Part shown: piece after piece, positions 7,256-14,132 of the stretch
Numbering within the stretch: position 1 is the first letter of the stretch
Layout of the letters: each line of letters starts with the position of its first letter
Assembly: GCA_913056285.1 (NCBI GenBank)
Contig: CAJXNE010000016.1
Location: 1-19,627, forward strand
Source of the DNA: an uncultured Zetaproteobacteria bacterium
GTDB lineage: Bacteria; Pseudomonadota; Zetaproteobacteria; Mariprofundales; Mariprofundaceae
Direction of reading: 5' to 3'
Length of the DNA stretch: 19,627 bases
The notes under the pieces: generated by a model
Told to the model about the DNA's origin: nothing
What the model saw: the letters and a program-made list of their open reading frames with translations, nothing else
Databases searched by the model: none
Position numbers and translations under genes: made by a program

Positions 7256-8521
7256 TTACTTACGAGTTTGGCCTGTGCCGAGCACAATCCATTTTTGTGA
7301 GGTCAGGCCCTCCAGTCCGACAGGGCCGCGCACATGCAGTCGGTCGGTCGAGATGCCAATTTCAGCACCCAAACCGTATTCAAAGCCATCAGCGAAACGG
7401 GTACTGGCATTCCACATCACTGAGGATGAATCGACTTCACGCAGAAAGCGTTGACCTGCTTCGTGATTTTCAGTCACAATCGTTTCGGTATGCGAGGAGC
7501 TGAATGCTGCGATGTGATCCACGGCCTGCTCAAAGCTATCTACGATGCGTATCGACAAAACCGGAGCCAGATATTCTGTCGCCCAGTCTTGCTCCGAGGC
7601 CGGCTTTACATCCAGTCCACCGACAGCAGCCACGGTGCGATCACAACCACGCACTTCCACGCCCTTATCCAGCATGGCCTGAACAATCGGTGCGACCAGC
7701 GCTGCTGCATCCTGATGAATCAACAGCGTTTCCATGGCGTTGCAGACGCCATAACGGTGCGTTTTGGCATTGATGGCGATATTCAGCGCCATTTCCGCAT
7801 TGGCTGCGGCGTCAATATAGACATGGCAGATACCATCGAGGTGTTTAATGACCGGCACGCGGGCTTCGGCAGATACGCGCGCAATCAGTGATTTGCCGCC
7901 GCGCGGAATAATGACATCGACATATTGATCAGCTGTAATCAGCGCGCCGACCATCGCCCGATCAGTGGAATCAATCAATTGCACTGCATCCTGGGATAGA
8001 CCGGAATCCAACAGCGCCCGGCGTAAACATGCCGCGATAGCGCGGTTGGAATGAATCGCTTCCGAGCCTCCGCGCAGAATCGCCGCATTACCTGATTTCA
8101 GACATAGCGCCGCCGCATCGGCGGTCACATTGGGACGCGATTCGTAAATAATGCCGATGACACCCAGAGGCACACGCATATGGCCGACCTGAATGCCGGA
8201 GGGGCGATAACGCAGGTGATCAATCTCGCCGACCGGATCGGGCAGGGCAGCGACTTGCTCCAGCCCTTCGGCCATGGCCTCGACCCGATCACCATTGAGT
8301 AATAAACGATCTTTCAGCGCGGCATCCAGACCTGATGCTTCAGCGGCTTGCATATCCATCGCATTGGCAGCCAGAATCTCGTTCATTTCGCGGCGAATCA
8401 CCGATGCAGCCAATTGCAATGCCCGGTTTTTGGCACCGGTATTGGCCATACGCATGGCTTTGGCCGCACCTCTCGCCTGCTGGCCCAGCGTTGTCATTAC
8501 TGTTGCTATACCTGTTTCCAT
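7256..8521 (-). CDS. proA: Glutamate-5-semialdehyde dehydrogenase (gamma-glutamyl phosphate reductase)
   Basis: ProA reduces gamma-glutamyl phosphate with NADPH to glutamate-5-semialdehyde, the second step of proline synthesis. The 421-residue product matches the family throughout. It includes VPLGVIGIIYESRPNVT (117-133), LKSGNAAILRGGSEA (141-155), VIIPRGGKSLI (203-213), the catalytic-cysteine segment HRYGVCNAMETLLIH (Cys260), and the C-terminal GPVGLEGLTSQKW. Size is typical (about 417). The ATG at 8521 is preceded at some distance by AGGGG. A second ATG eight codons in is possible but has no better site. It follows proB by 50 bp, so the first two proline enzymes are made together, as is common. 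Confidence 0.97.
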   Translation of the reverse strand: METGIATVMTTLGQQARGAAKAMRMANTGAKNRALQLAASVIRREMNEILAANAMDMQAAEASGLDAALKDRLLLNGDRVEAMAEGLEQVAALPDPVGEIDHLRYRPSGIQVGHMRVPLGVIGIIYESRPNVTADAAALCLKSGNAAILRGGSEAIHSNRAIAACLRRALLDSGLSQDAVQLIDSTDRAMVGALITADQYVDVIIPRGGKSLIARVSAEARVPVIKHLDGICHVYIDAAANAEMALNIAINAKTHRYGVCNAMETLLIHQDAAALVAPIVQAMLDKGVEVRGCDRTVAAVGGLDVKPASEQDWATEYLAPVLSIRIVDSFEQAVDHIAAFSSSHTETIVTENHEAGQRFLREVDSSSVMWNASTRFADGFEYGLGAEIGISTDRLHVRGPVGLEGLTSQKWIVLGTGQTRK

Positions 8522-8571
8522 AACTGCGTATCCCCTACGTTCTATTCCACTCGGCCGTTCCGCTTCCCGTT

Positions 8572-9711
8572 CTATTTGCCCGCATCTGAGATCAGCACCA
8601 GATTATCGCGATGAATGACTGATGAAAAATCATGGAACCCCAGTAACTGTTCAATATCTCCGCTGACATGGCCCATAATCTGGCGCATTTCTTCCGCCGT
8701 ATAATTGCATAAGCCCTTGGCAATCACACCATTCGGGCCTACGATTTCAACACAATCGCCTTTATCAAAGACGCCGCGTATGTCGATTACACCGATCGGC
8801 AGTAAACTGCTGCCATTTTCCAGCAATGCATGGGCAGCACCGTCATCAACTTGAATCTGCCCATTGGCTTGCAGTATTTCAGAAATCCAATGCTGGCGCT
8901 TGCTGTGACGATCCACACCGCATAAAAACAGCGTTCCTACATCGTCTCCGTTCAATAATCGGGTCAATATTCCGATTTCCTTGCCACTGATAATTGCCGA
9001 CGCCACGCCGCCTTTGGTTGCTACGCGTGCGGCATCCAGTTTGCTGGCCATGCCTCCGGTACCGAATGAAGAGCCGGTATCTCCGGCCATCGCCAGATGT
9101 TCTTCATTTACATGCGACACGATATCAATGCGCCTGGCGTCGGCATTTTTGGCGGGATTGCTGTCATACAGGCCGGGTACGTCAGTCAGCATCACCAACA
9201 GATCGGCATCGACCACCAGACTGACCAGCGCCCCCAGACTATCGTTATCGCCAAACTTGATTTCAGACACTACAACTGTGTCATTTTCATTGACCACAGG
9301 AATCACGCCAGCGGAAAACAGGGTTTCGCTGGTGTTGTTGGTGTTGAGATAACGCCGCCGATGCCTCAGATCATCCTTGGTCAACAACATCTGCGCAACG
9401 CTCAGCCTATGTCTCGCAAAGGCCTTACTATACGCTCGCATCAGCTTGGGCTGGCCAATGGCCGCAGCGGCCTGTTTTTCATGTACGGAGAGTTCGCGGT
9501 TGACCCAATTCATACGCACGCGTCCCAGCGCCACCGAACCGGATGTCACCACCACGACCTGCTTGCCAGCTGCAATCAAGGCGGCTAGTTCATTCACCAG
9601 ATGATCCACTACATCCTGTCGGATGCCGGACTTGGCATCGGCCAGCAGAGAGCTGCCGATTTTCACCACCACACGACGCACATGCGCAATATCAGATCTG
9701 GTCTGAATCAT
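8572..9711 (-). CDS. proB: Glutamate 5-kinase with C-terminal PUA domain
   Basis: ProB phosphorylates glutamate to gamma-glutamyl phosphate, the committed and normally proline-inhibited step of proline synthesis. The 379-residue product has an amino-acid-kinase domain with VVVKIGSSLL (14-23), VVTSGSVALG (54-63), NENDTV (141-146), FGDND (153-157) and GTGGMASKLDAA. A C-terminal PUA domain (about 280-370) is also present, as in E. coli. An open frame continues upstream to 9792, but those 27 residues lie inside obgE and are not family-like. The ATG at 9711 has GGAG seven bases ahead and gives the usual N-terminus. It overlaps the end of obgE by 20 bp in another frame. proA follows, giving a proBA pair. 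Confidence 0.97.
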   Translation of the reverse strand: MIQTRSDIAHVRRVVVKIGSSLLADAKSGIRQDVVDHLVNELAALIAAGKQVVVVTSGSVALGRVRMNWVNRELSVHEKQAAAAIGQPKLMRAYSKAFARHRLSVAQMLLTKDDLRHRRRYLNTNNTSETLFSAGVIPVVNENDTVVVSEIKFGDNDSLGALVSLVVDADLLVMLTDVPGLYDSNPAKNADARRIDIVSHVNEEHLAMAGDTGSSFGTGGMASKLDAARVATKGGVASAIISGKEIGILTRLLNGDDVGTLFLCGVDRHSKRQHWISEILQANGQIQVDDGAAHALLENGSSLLPIGVIDIRGVFDKGDCVEIVGPNGVIAKGLCNYTAEEMRQIMGHVSGDIEQLLGFHDFSSVIHRDNLVLISDAGK

Positions 9712-10765
9712 ATCCTGTCTCCGGCTCTCCTTCCGGGCCTTCCCCGGCAATCTGCTCGAGCGCTTGCCGACGCATATCCAGCACCCGGTCATAGATTTTG
9801 TGCAGCAGTCCCTGTACGCCTTCGCCGCTGACTGCTGAAATCACAAAGGTTTCCAGCCCCGTCTGTTTTGCAGCAGCCAGCGCTGCTTCTTTTTCATCAT
9901 CGAGCAAGGCGTCAACTTTATTGAGCACCAGCAAGCGAGGCTTTTGCCATAGCGTATCGCCGTATCCTTTCAGCTCGGTTTCAATTTCAACAATCTGATC
10001 GGCCACCGACTTGCCGTCTTCACAGCATGCATCAACCAGATGCAGCAGCACGGCTGTGCGTTCAATATGGCGCAAAAAGCGATCGCCCAAACCGCGACCT
10101 TCATGTGCGCCTTCAATCAGGCCAGGAATATCAGCCACCACAAAACCGTCACCATCATCCATAAATACCTGCCCCAGCTTGGGCTTTAATGTGGTGAATG
10201 GATAATCGGCAATCTTGGGGCGAGCATTGGAAATACGCGATAATAGCGTCGATTTTCCGGCATTGGGCAGGCCGACAAGACCGACATCGGCCATCAGCTT
10301 CAGCTCCAGAAAACGAATGCCCTGTTCACCTTCGGTGCCCGATTGCGAATAACGTGGGGCGCGATTGGTGCTGGTGGCAAAGCGGGCATTGCCGAGGCCA
10401 CCTTCGCCACCGCGCGCCAGAATATAGGATTCTCCTGCTTCGGACAGGTCGGCCAGCAGATTGCCTTCTTCATCGCGCACCATGGTGCCGATGGGCACTT
10501 CCATGATGATATCTTCGCCAAATTTGCCGTGACAATCCGAACCCATGCCGGGCTGCCCATTTTTGGCGATCAGGCGTTTGCGCAGATATAATTCCTGCAA
10601 GGTGTTCTTGCGACCGGATGCGACGAATTCGACATGGCCGCCGCGACCGCCATCACCACCGTCAGGGCCGCCTTTTGGGATATATTTCTCGCGCCGGAAC
10701 GATGTGCAGCCACTGCCGCCATTGCCCGCCCGCACCTCAATTTTTACTTCATCAATAAAACGCAT
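9692..10765 (-). CDS. obgE: Obg GTPase, ribosome assembly factor
   Basis: ObgE/CgtA is a GTPase that checks late large-subunit assembly and links growth to stress signals. The 357-residue product has the glycine-rich Obg fold (1-158, with GGPDGGDGGRGGHVEF and GGEGGLGNARFATSTNRAPR). Its GTPase domain has G1 GLPNAGKST (165-173), switch TT (191-192), G3 DIPG (212-215), G4 NKVD (282-285) and G5 SAVSGEG (310-316). The acidic tail EGPEGEPETGYDSDQ is usual for proteobacterial members. The ribosome site before the ATG at 10765 is weak. It lies downstream of rplU-rpmA as in many bacteria. Here a strong terminator stands between rpmA and obgE, so obgE may have its own promoter or depend on read-through. 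Confidence 0.97.
   Translation of the reverse strand: MRFIDEVKIEVRAGNGGSGCTSFRREKYIPKGGPDGGDGGRGGHVEFVASGRKNTLQELYLRKRLIAKNGQPGMGSDCHGKFGEDIIMEVPIGTMVRDEEGNLLADLSEAGESYILARGGEGGLGNARFATSTNRAPRYSQSGTEGEQGIRFLELKLMADVGLVGLPNAGKSTLLSRISNARPKIADYPFTTLKPKLGQVFMDDGDGFVVADIPGLIEGAHEGRGLGDRFLRHIERTAVLLHLVDACCEDGKSVADQIVEIETELKGYGDTLWQKPRLLVLNKVDALLDDEKEAALAAAKQTGLETFVISAVSGEGVQGLLHKIYDRVLDMRRQALEQIAGEGPEGEPETGYDSDQI
9719..9722 (-). promoter_or_regulatory. Ribosome binding site choosing the proB start
   Basis: GGAG on the minus strand, within the last codons of obgE, is seven bases before the proB ATG at 9711. It decides the start in favour of the shorter frame. Confidence 0.7.
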
Positions 10766-10792
10766 GACGCATTACACCATTAAATAGTCTGA

Positions 10793-10868
10793 ACCACAAA
10801 GGCATCAGGTGACCTCGCTCCGATAGAGAATATCCCCTGGTGGACAAAAGTATTCGTGTATTTGTGGT
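10793..10868. repeat. Inverted repeat in the rpmA-obgE gap
   Basis: ACCACAAA (10793-10800) is the exact reverse complement of TTTGTGGT (10861-10868), bounding 76 bp between obgE and the rpmA terminator. The flanks suggest a worn small palindromic repeat. I saw no convincing -35/-10 pair for obgE within it, although a promoter is expected here. Confidence 0.5.
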
Positions 10869-10893
10869 AAAAGTTTTTCCAAATAAGTTTTCC

Positions 10894-10926
10894 AAATAAA
10901 AAAGGGGTGCGACAAGCGCACCCCTT
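10894..10926 (-). terminator. Rho-independent terminator after rpmA
   Basis: A perfect 10-bp stem, AAGGGGTGCG with CGCACCCCTT, encloses a 5-base loop (stem arms 10902-10911 and 10917-10926). On the minus strand it is followed directly by a run of T residues (TTTTTTATTT). It ends 20 bp past the rpmA stop, so it closes the rpmE-rplU-rpmA transcript and separates it, at least partly, from obgE. Confidence 0.92.
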
Positions 10927-10946
10927 AAAGCGTTAGCAGACAAGCC

Positions 10947-11195
10947 TCAGGCTGTTATGCGGACAGTCGTGCGGCCTGCACTTTTATAATATTCAACATT
11001 ACCGTCAGATAGTGCAAACAAGGTGTGGTCGCGACCACAGCCGACATTATCGCCCGGTCGGATTTTAGTACCGCGCTGACGCACCAGGATATTACCGGCA
11101 ATGACTGCTTCACCGCCATATTTTTTCACGCCGAGGCGCTTGGAGTTGGAATCGCGTCCGTTACGGCTGGAGCCGCCTGCTTTTTTATGTGCCAT
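10947..11195 (-). CDS. rpmA: Large-subunit ribosomal protein bL27
   Basis: bL27 reaches into the peptidyl-transferase centre of the 50S subunit. The 82-residue product begins MAHKKAGGSSRNGRDS and contains LGVKKYGGE and ILVRQRGTKI.PG.NVG, the full family pattern. The N-terminus starts directly at the mature sequence, without the cleaved extension seen in Firmicutes. An ideal AAGGAG is six bases before the ATG and lies inside the last codons of rplU. Only three bases separate the rplU stop from this start, so the two genes are closely coupled. Confidence 0.98.
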   Translation of the reverse strand: MAHKKAGGSSRNGRDSNSKRLGVKKYGGEAVIAGNILVRQRGTKIRPGDNVGCGRDHTLFALSDGNVEYYKSAGRTTVRITA

Positions 11196-11198
11196 GGT

Positions 11199-11507
11199 TT
11201 ACTCCTTAATGCTGTCAATGCGCACAGAGCTAAAACTCTGGCGATGACCCTGGGTCAAACGATAGTTTTTGCGACGACGTTTCTTGAACACGACAATCTT
11301 CTGGCCGCGACCGCTATCGGTCACTGTTGCGGTGACTGTTGCAGATGCAGCATCAGCGCCGGCTTTAACGCCTTCGCCTTCACCAACCATCAGCACATCA
11401 TCAAAAATGATTTCTTTGCCGGCTTCTGTATCCAGTTTTTCAACGCGCAGAATATCGCCTTCCTGAACGCGGTACTGTTTACCACCTGTTTTAATTACAG
11501 CGTACAT
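11199..11507 (-). CDS. rplU: Large-subunit ribosomal protein bL21
   Basis: bL21 binds 23S rRNA in the 50S subunit. The 102-residue product matches the family from MYAVIKTGGKQYRVQEGD to the C-terminal KKRRRKNYRLTQGHRQ, at normal length (E. coli 103). The ATG at 11507 has GGAGAG just upstream. It stands 14 bp after rpmE and 3 bp before rpmA. The mid-section (about 48-65) is rich in Ala, Val and Thr, where the family is variable. Confidence 0.98.
   Translation of the reverse strand: MYAVIKTGGKQYRVQEGDILRVEKLDTEAGKEIIFDDVLMVGEGEGVKAGADAASATVTATVTDSGRGQKIVVFKKRRRKNYRLTQGHRQSFSSVRIDSIKE
11202..11207 (-). promoter_or_regulatory. rpmA ribosome binding site inside rplU end
   Basis: AAGGAG encodes the final Lys-Glu of rplU and serves as the Shine-Dalgarno site for rpmA, six bases before its ATG. 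The arrangement favours coupled, equal production of the two proteins. Confidence 0.8.
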
Positions 11508-11521
11508 AATCTCTCCGTGCC

Positions 11522-11737
11522 TCAGGCCGCTTTCGCAGCAGGCTTGCCGTATTTCTTATAGAAACGTTCAACACGGCCTTCAGTATCGACAATCTTCTGC
11601 TTGCCGGTATAAAAAGGGTGGCAGGCCGAACAAATTTCGACTCGAATGTCGCCCTTGGTCGAGCGCGTTTCAAATGTATTGCCGCATGAACAAGTTACCT
11701 TGGATGCGAGATATTCTGGATGAATGTCAGCTTTCAC
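11522..11737 (-). CDS. rpmE: Large-subunit ribosomal protein bL31, zinc-binding form
   Basis: bL31 bridges the two ribosomal subunits near the central protuberance. The 71-residue product starts MKADIHPEY and keeps all four cysteines of the zinc (C+) type, at 16, 18, 36 and 39 (TCSCGNTF and ICSACHPFYTG). It is thus the zinc-rich paralogue and not the zinc-free replacement. The start is a GTG at 11737 with GGAG seven bases upstream, and no in-frame ATG fits. Its place at the head of the rplU-rpmA operon is less usual, since rpmE more often stands elsewhere. A candidate promoter and a leader hairpin precede it. Confidence 0.97.
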   Translation of the reverse strand: MKADIHPEYLASKVTCSCGNTFETRSTKGDIRVEICSACHPFYTGKQKIVDTEGRVERFYKKYGKPAAKAA

Positions 11738-11804
11738 GTCATTGCTCCGTATTTTCTAGGGCTTTTATCTTTTCCAAACCACGATACGCAGCTTGAAAAT
11801 ACAT

Positions 11805-11821
11805 GCCCCATTTAAAGGGGC
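11805..11821. other. Small hairpin in the rpmE leader
   Basis: GCCCC (11805-11809) pairs with GGGGC (11817-11821) across a 7-base A/T loop. No U-run follows on the minus strand, so it is a poor terminator for the upstream phosphatase gene. It lies at or just after the expected rpmE transcript start and could be a leader structure. Confidence 0.45.
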
Positions 11822-11825
11822 GCGA

Positions 11826-11854
11826 TTTCTAGCGCCGCAGTTGCAATTAATCAA
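11826..11854 (-). promoter_or_regulatory. Candidate promoter for rpmE-rplU-rpmA
   Basis: On the minus strand TTGATT (11849-11854) and TAGAAA (11826-11831) are separated by exactly 17 bp. Each matches four of six sigma-70 consensus bases. The predicted start leaves a leader of about 80 nucleotides before rpmE. This is a prediction by eye only. Confidence 0.4.
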
Positions 11855-11929
11855 GCGTTAAAACATTGTTTTGCCGGTTTATTGCAATATCGGCTGATTC
11901 AGCTTTCTGAAAAATACGCTGAGATGGCT

Positions 11930-12403
11930 TTATTGTTGGTTTTCAAGGTAATCCAGCAGCGCTTCTGCATTCTCAGCCAGCATCTGGTATGCATGCTCAA
12001 AACCATCCGCTCCGCCATAGTAGGGATCGGGCACATCAGGAGTATCCTCGCTGTTTTCAAACTGGCGCATCATCAACAGGCGCGACTCCGGCACGCCCAT
12101 ATGTAATAAATCTCTTCGGTTCTCGGCATCCATGGCAACCAGCCAGTCCCAGTCATTACAGTTTTGAGCCGTCACTTGCCGGGCTCTGTGGGCGCTCAAA
12201 TCCATACCGTATTCAGCTGCCTTGGCGGTGGAACGCGGGTCAGCCGAACCACCGACATGCCAGCTGCCTGTGCCGGCTGATTCAAAATGATAATGGCGCA
12301 GGCCTCGCTTGGTGGCTGCCTCCCTGGTGATAATCTCAGCCAGCGGCGAACGACAAATATTGCCCAGACAAACAAAGAGTATGCGTATTGTATTATGCTC
12401 CAT
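11930..12403 (-). CDS. Low-molecular-weight protein-tyrosine phosphatase
   Basis: The 157-residue product has the active-site P-loop CLGNICRS (Cys12, Arg18) close to the N-terminus and the general-acid loop DPYYG (Asp126), which define the low-molecular-weight phosphatase family. These enzymes remove phosphate from tyrosine. In many Gram-negatives they act on autophosphorylating tyrosine kinases that govern polysaccharide export, but no kinase gene is in view. An arsenate reductase of the same fold is less likely given the DPYYG loop. The frame extends upstream to 12475 within tsaB, but the ATG at 12403 gives the normal family N-terminus. It overlaps the end of tsaB by 11 bp. Proximity to galU, which makes UDP-glucose, fits a polysaccharide link only loosely. 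The 192-bp gap after it holds the rpmE control region. Confidence 0.93.
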   Translation of the reverse strand: MEHNTIRILFVCLGNICRSPLAEIITREAATKRGLRHYHFESAGTGSWHVGGSADPRSTAKAAEYGMDLSAHRARQVTAQNCNDWDWLVAMDAENRRDLLHMGVPESRLLMMRQFENSEDTPDVPDPYYGGADGFEHAYQMLAENAEALLDYLENQQ

Positions 12404-13064
12404 TCGCGTTTCGCTCTGCTTGTGATAACTGCAAATAAACCGGCGATGGGTATATAGGTAGTGTGTCCCGGTCATGTCTGTGTGCAGACGCGGTTTTTGT
12501 TACCAATGCCAGCGCCCGGCTGCGTGACAGCGTCAGTGCCTCGCGTTTCCAGTCGCACATGTCAACGGGCGGTTCGTTGTGACAGCAATACCGGCCCGGT
12601 TTAAGGCTTTCGATCTGAGCCCAGTTCAGGCAGGCATCGGCCTCCAATCTGTTGCCATGCTGGTAATAACCGGAAAACACCTCGCCGGCTCTGGCATCTT
12701 CCAGTACCCGAATCGGCTCGGTGATTTGCGCTTGCATCGCTGTGATGGCTAGCGAAGAGAGGTGGAGGACAGACAAACGAAGCCCGGCATTGATGCCCGC
12801 CAGCGTTGCCGCAGCAATGCGCAAGCCTGTAAATGAGCCAGGGCCAGCACCGAGTGCCAGCATATCGAGTTGTTGCCAGTTCAGGTTTGCCTGGGCCAGC
12901 AAAGCGCCCAATATCGGCACGATAGACGTCGAGCGAGTTTTTCCGACACCATCATGATCCTGTTGTATTTCATAACAATGCCCATGCTGAATGATACAGG
13001 CAGCGATGACGCCACAGGATGTATCCAGAGCCAGTATGTTTTTAGGGTTGCTGTCGAGCCTCAC
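12393..13064 (-). CDS. tsaB: tRNA t6A modification protein TsaB
   Basis: TsaB is a non-catalytic partner of TsaD in making N6-threonylcarbamoyl-adenosine at position 37 of ANN-decoding tRNAs. The 223-residue product has ILALDTSCGVIAACI (10-24), the hallmark GAGPGSFTGLRI (72-83), and DARAGEVFSGYY, a family-typical element. The usual HS motif of the family is altered: the region reads KTRSTSIVPIL (42-52). The start is a GTG at 13064 that overlaps the galU stop as GTGA. Translation is probably coupled to galU. The gene also overlaps the phosphatase gene downstream. TsaD, TsaC and TsaE are not in this window. Confidence 0.93.
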   Translation of the reverse strand: MRLDSNPKNILALDTSCGVIAACIIQHGHCYEIQQDHDGVGKTRSTSIVPILGALLAQANLNWQQLDMLALGAGPGSFTGLRIAAATLAGINAGLRLSVLHLSSLAITAMQAQITEPIRVLEDARAGEVFSGYYQHGNRLEADACLNWAQIESLKPGRYCCHNEPPVDMCDWKREALTLSRSRALALVTKTASAHRHDRDTLPIYPSPVYLQLSQAERNANGA

Positions 13065-13924
13065 AGGTGTTTGATCAATTCCTGGCGTAGGGCTTCACCG
13101 AATTTTTTATGCTGCAGGCCAAGGATGGCGTTGGCTTTCAGGAAGCCTTCCGGGTTGCCCGCATCAAAGCGCTGGCCATCAAGCAATACGCCATATACAG
13201 GTTCTTCTTTGGCTAAAGCTGAAATCGCATCGGTAAGCTGTATTTCACCGCCTTTGCCCGGCTGAACATCGCGCAAGAGTTCCATTAAACGCGGTGTAAA
13301 TATATAACGGCCTATGATTGCCAAACGTGATGGCGCATCTTCCGTATTCGGCTTTTCAACCATATCAGTCAGCCGTAACAAGCCGTTTTCCTCGGCCTGA
13401 TAAGCAACAATACCATATTTGGACACTTGATCTTCGGGTACTTGTATCAGCCCAATCACCGAACATTTGGTTTGGTTATACACTGCACGCAGTTGCTGCA
13501 TAGCCGGGACATCGCCGACTATCAATTCATCGGCCAGTGACACACCGAACGGTTCATCAAATATCCAGTTGCGAGCGCACAGTACGGCATGACCAAGCCC
13601 CAGCGCTTCTTTTTGACGGACATAGATGACTTCAGCCATGCGGGCGACGGAAGAAACTTTTTTGTAGAGGGCTTTTTTGCCCGCTTTTTTCAGATTGGCT
13701 TCCAACTCTGCTGAAATATCAAAGTGATCTTCGATAGCGCGCTTGCCGCGACCTGTAATCATAATAATCTGTTCCATATCAGCGGCGAGCGCCTCTTCCA
13801 CGCCATACTGAATCAGCGGCTTGTCGACTATGGTCAGCATTTCCTTCGGGCTGGCTTTGGTGGCCGGCAGGAAGCGCGTTCCCATGCCGGCAGCTGGAAA
13901 GATGATTTTACGTAATGGTTTCAT
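13061..13924 (-). CDS. galU: UTP-glucose-1-phosphate uridylyltransferase
   Basis: GalU makes UDP-glucose from UTP and glucose-1-phosphate, supplying cell-surface polysaccharides and lipopolysaccharide core. The 287-residue product has the nucleotide-binding signature AAGMGTRFLPATKASPKEML (11-30), QKEALGLGHAV (104-114), the SLADELI metal-site region (129-135) and VEKPNTEDAPS. Its length is typical. The ATG at 13924 is preceded by GGGGAG. A strong extended -10 promoter lies just upstream, giving a leader of under 20 nucleotides. It heads a three-gene set with tsaB and the phosphatase gene. Confidence 0.97.
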   Translation of the reverse strand: MKPLRKIIFPAAGMGTRFLPATKASPKEMLTIVDKPLIQYGVEEALAADMEQIIMITGRGKRAIEDHFDISAELEANLKKAGKKALYKKVSSVARMAEVIYVRQKEALGLGHAVLCARNWIFDEPFGVSLADELIVGDVPAMQQLRAVYNQTKCSVIGLIQVPEDQVSKYGIVAYQAEENGLLRLTDMVEKPNTEDAPSRLAIIGRYIFTPRLMELLRDVQPGKGGEIQLTDAISALAKEEPVYGVLLDGQRFDAGNPEGFLKANAILGLQHKKFGEALRQELIKHL

Positions 13925-13948
13925 GTGCTCCCCTTTGAAGACTGGGCA

Positions 13949-13978
13949 ATTATAGCACAGCTTTGTGTCCTATGTGAG
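13949..13978 (-). promoter_or_regulatory. Extended -10 promoter for galU
   Basis: On the minus strand TGCTATAAT gives a perfect -10 (13949-13954) with an extended TG. CTCACA (13973-13978), four of six bases of a -35, lies 18 bp upstream. The start site would be near 13942. The -35 lies inside the end of the palindromic repeat described next. Confidence 0.65.
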
Positions 13979-14132
13979 ATGAAGTCGTAAAAAGTTCGTC
14001 CATGGTCTTTTTACTTCACGGAAAGAGAAAAGTGCGATTTTCACTTTCCTTACAAATCAACAACTTGCGTTGCAAGCCATTGATTTGAGCGCCCGTCCAT
14101 GGGCGCTCTGATGACATCTCACGAAGTCATCA
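13974..14132. repeat. Hairpin-rich intergenic repeat element
   Basis: About 160 bp between ccsB and galU consist of five successive inverted repeats. These are 13987-13994 with 14007-14014 (8-bp stem), 14029-14034 with 14042-14047 (6 bp), and 14053-14060 with 14080-14087 (8 bp, enclosing CTTGC-gtt-GCAAG). The others are 14087-14094 with 14101-14108 (8-bp GC-rich stem) and 14109-14115 with 14126-14132 (7 bp). The outer ends carry GTGAGATG (13974-13981) and its reverse complement CATCTCAC (14115-14122). CGTCCATGG occurs twice, at 13997-14005 and 14094-14102. No frame encodes a protein. It looks like a palindromic dispersed repeat of the REP or MITE-remnant kind. No hairpin has a U-run, so it is not a classical terminator. 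Confidence 0.75.

Noticed and set aside
9712..9792. 27-residue N-terminal extension of proB
   Set aside because: It lies inside obgE and is not part of the glutamate kinase family; the ATG at 9711 has a good ribosome site.
10752..10943. Minus-strand 63-codon frame before obgE
   Set aside because: It crosses the terminator and inverted repeat and overlaps the start of obgE; it is best explained as chance.
11025..11561. Plus-strand open frame of 178 codons
   Set aside because: It is antisense to rpmA, rplU and part of rpmE, which are certain; long antisense frames are common opposite such genes.
11870..11910. GCCG...CGGC inverted repeat with a TATTGCAATA core after the phosphatase gene, as a terminator
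   Set aside because: The outer stem is only four base pairs and there is no T-run, so it is too weak to call.
12404..12475. 24-residue N-terminal extension of the tyrosine phosphatase
   Set aside because: It lies inside tsaB, and the P-loop of this family is normally within about 15 residues of the N-terminus.
14087..14108. GC-rich hairpin after ccsB as a Rho-independent terminator
   Set aside because: The stem is strong, but no T-run follows on either strand; it fits better as part of the repeat element.
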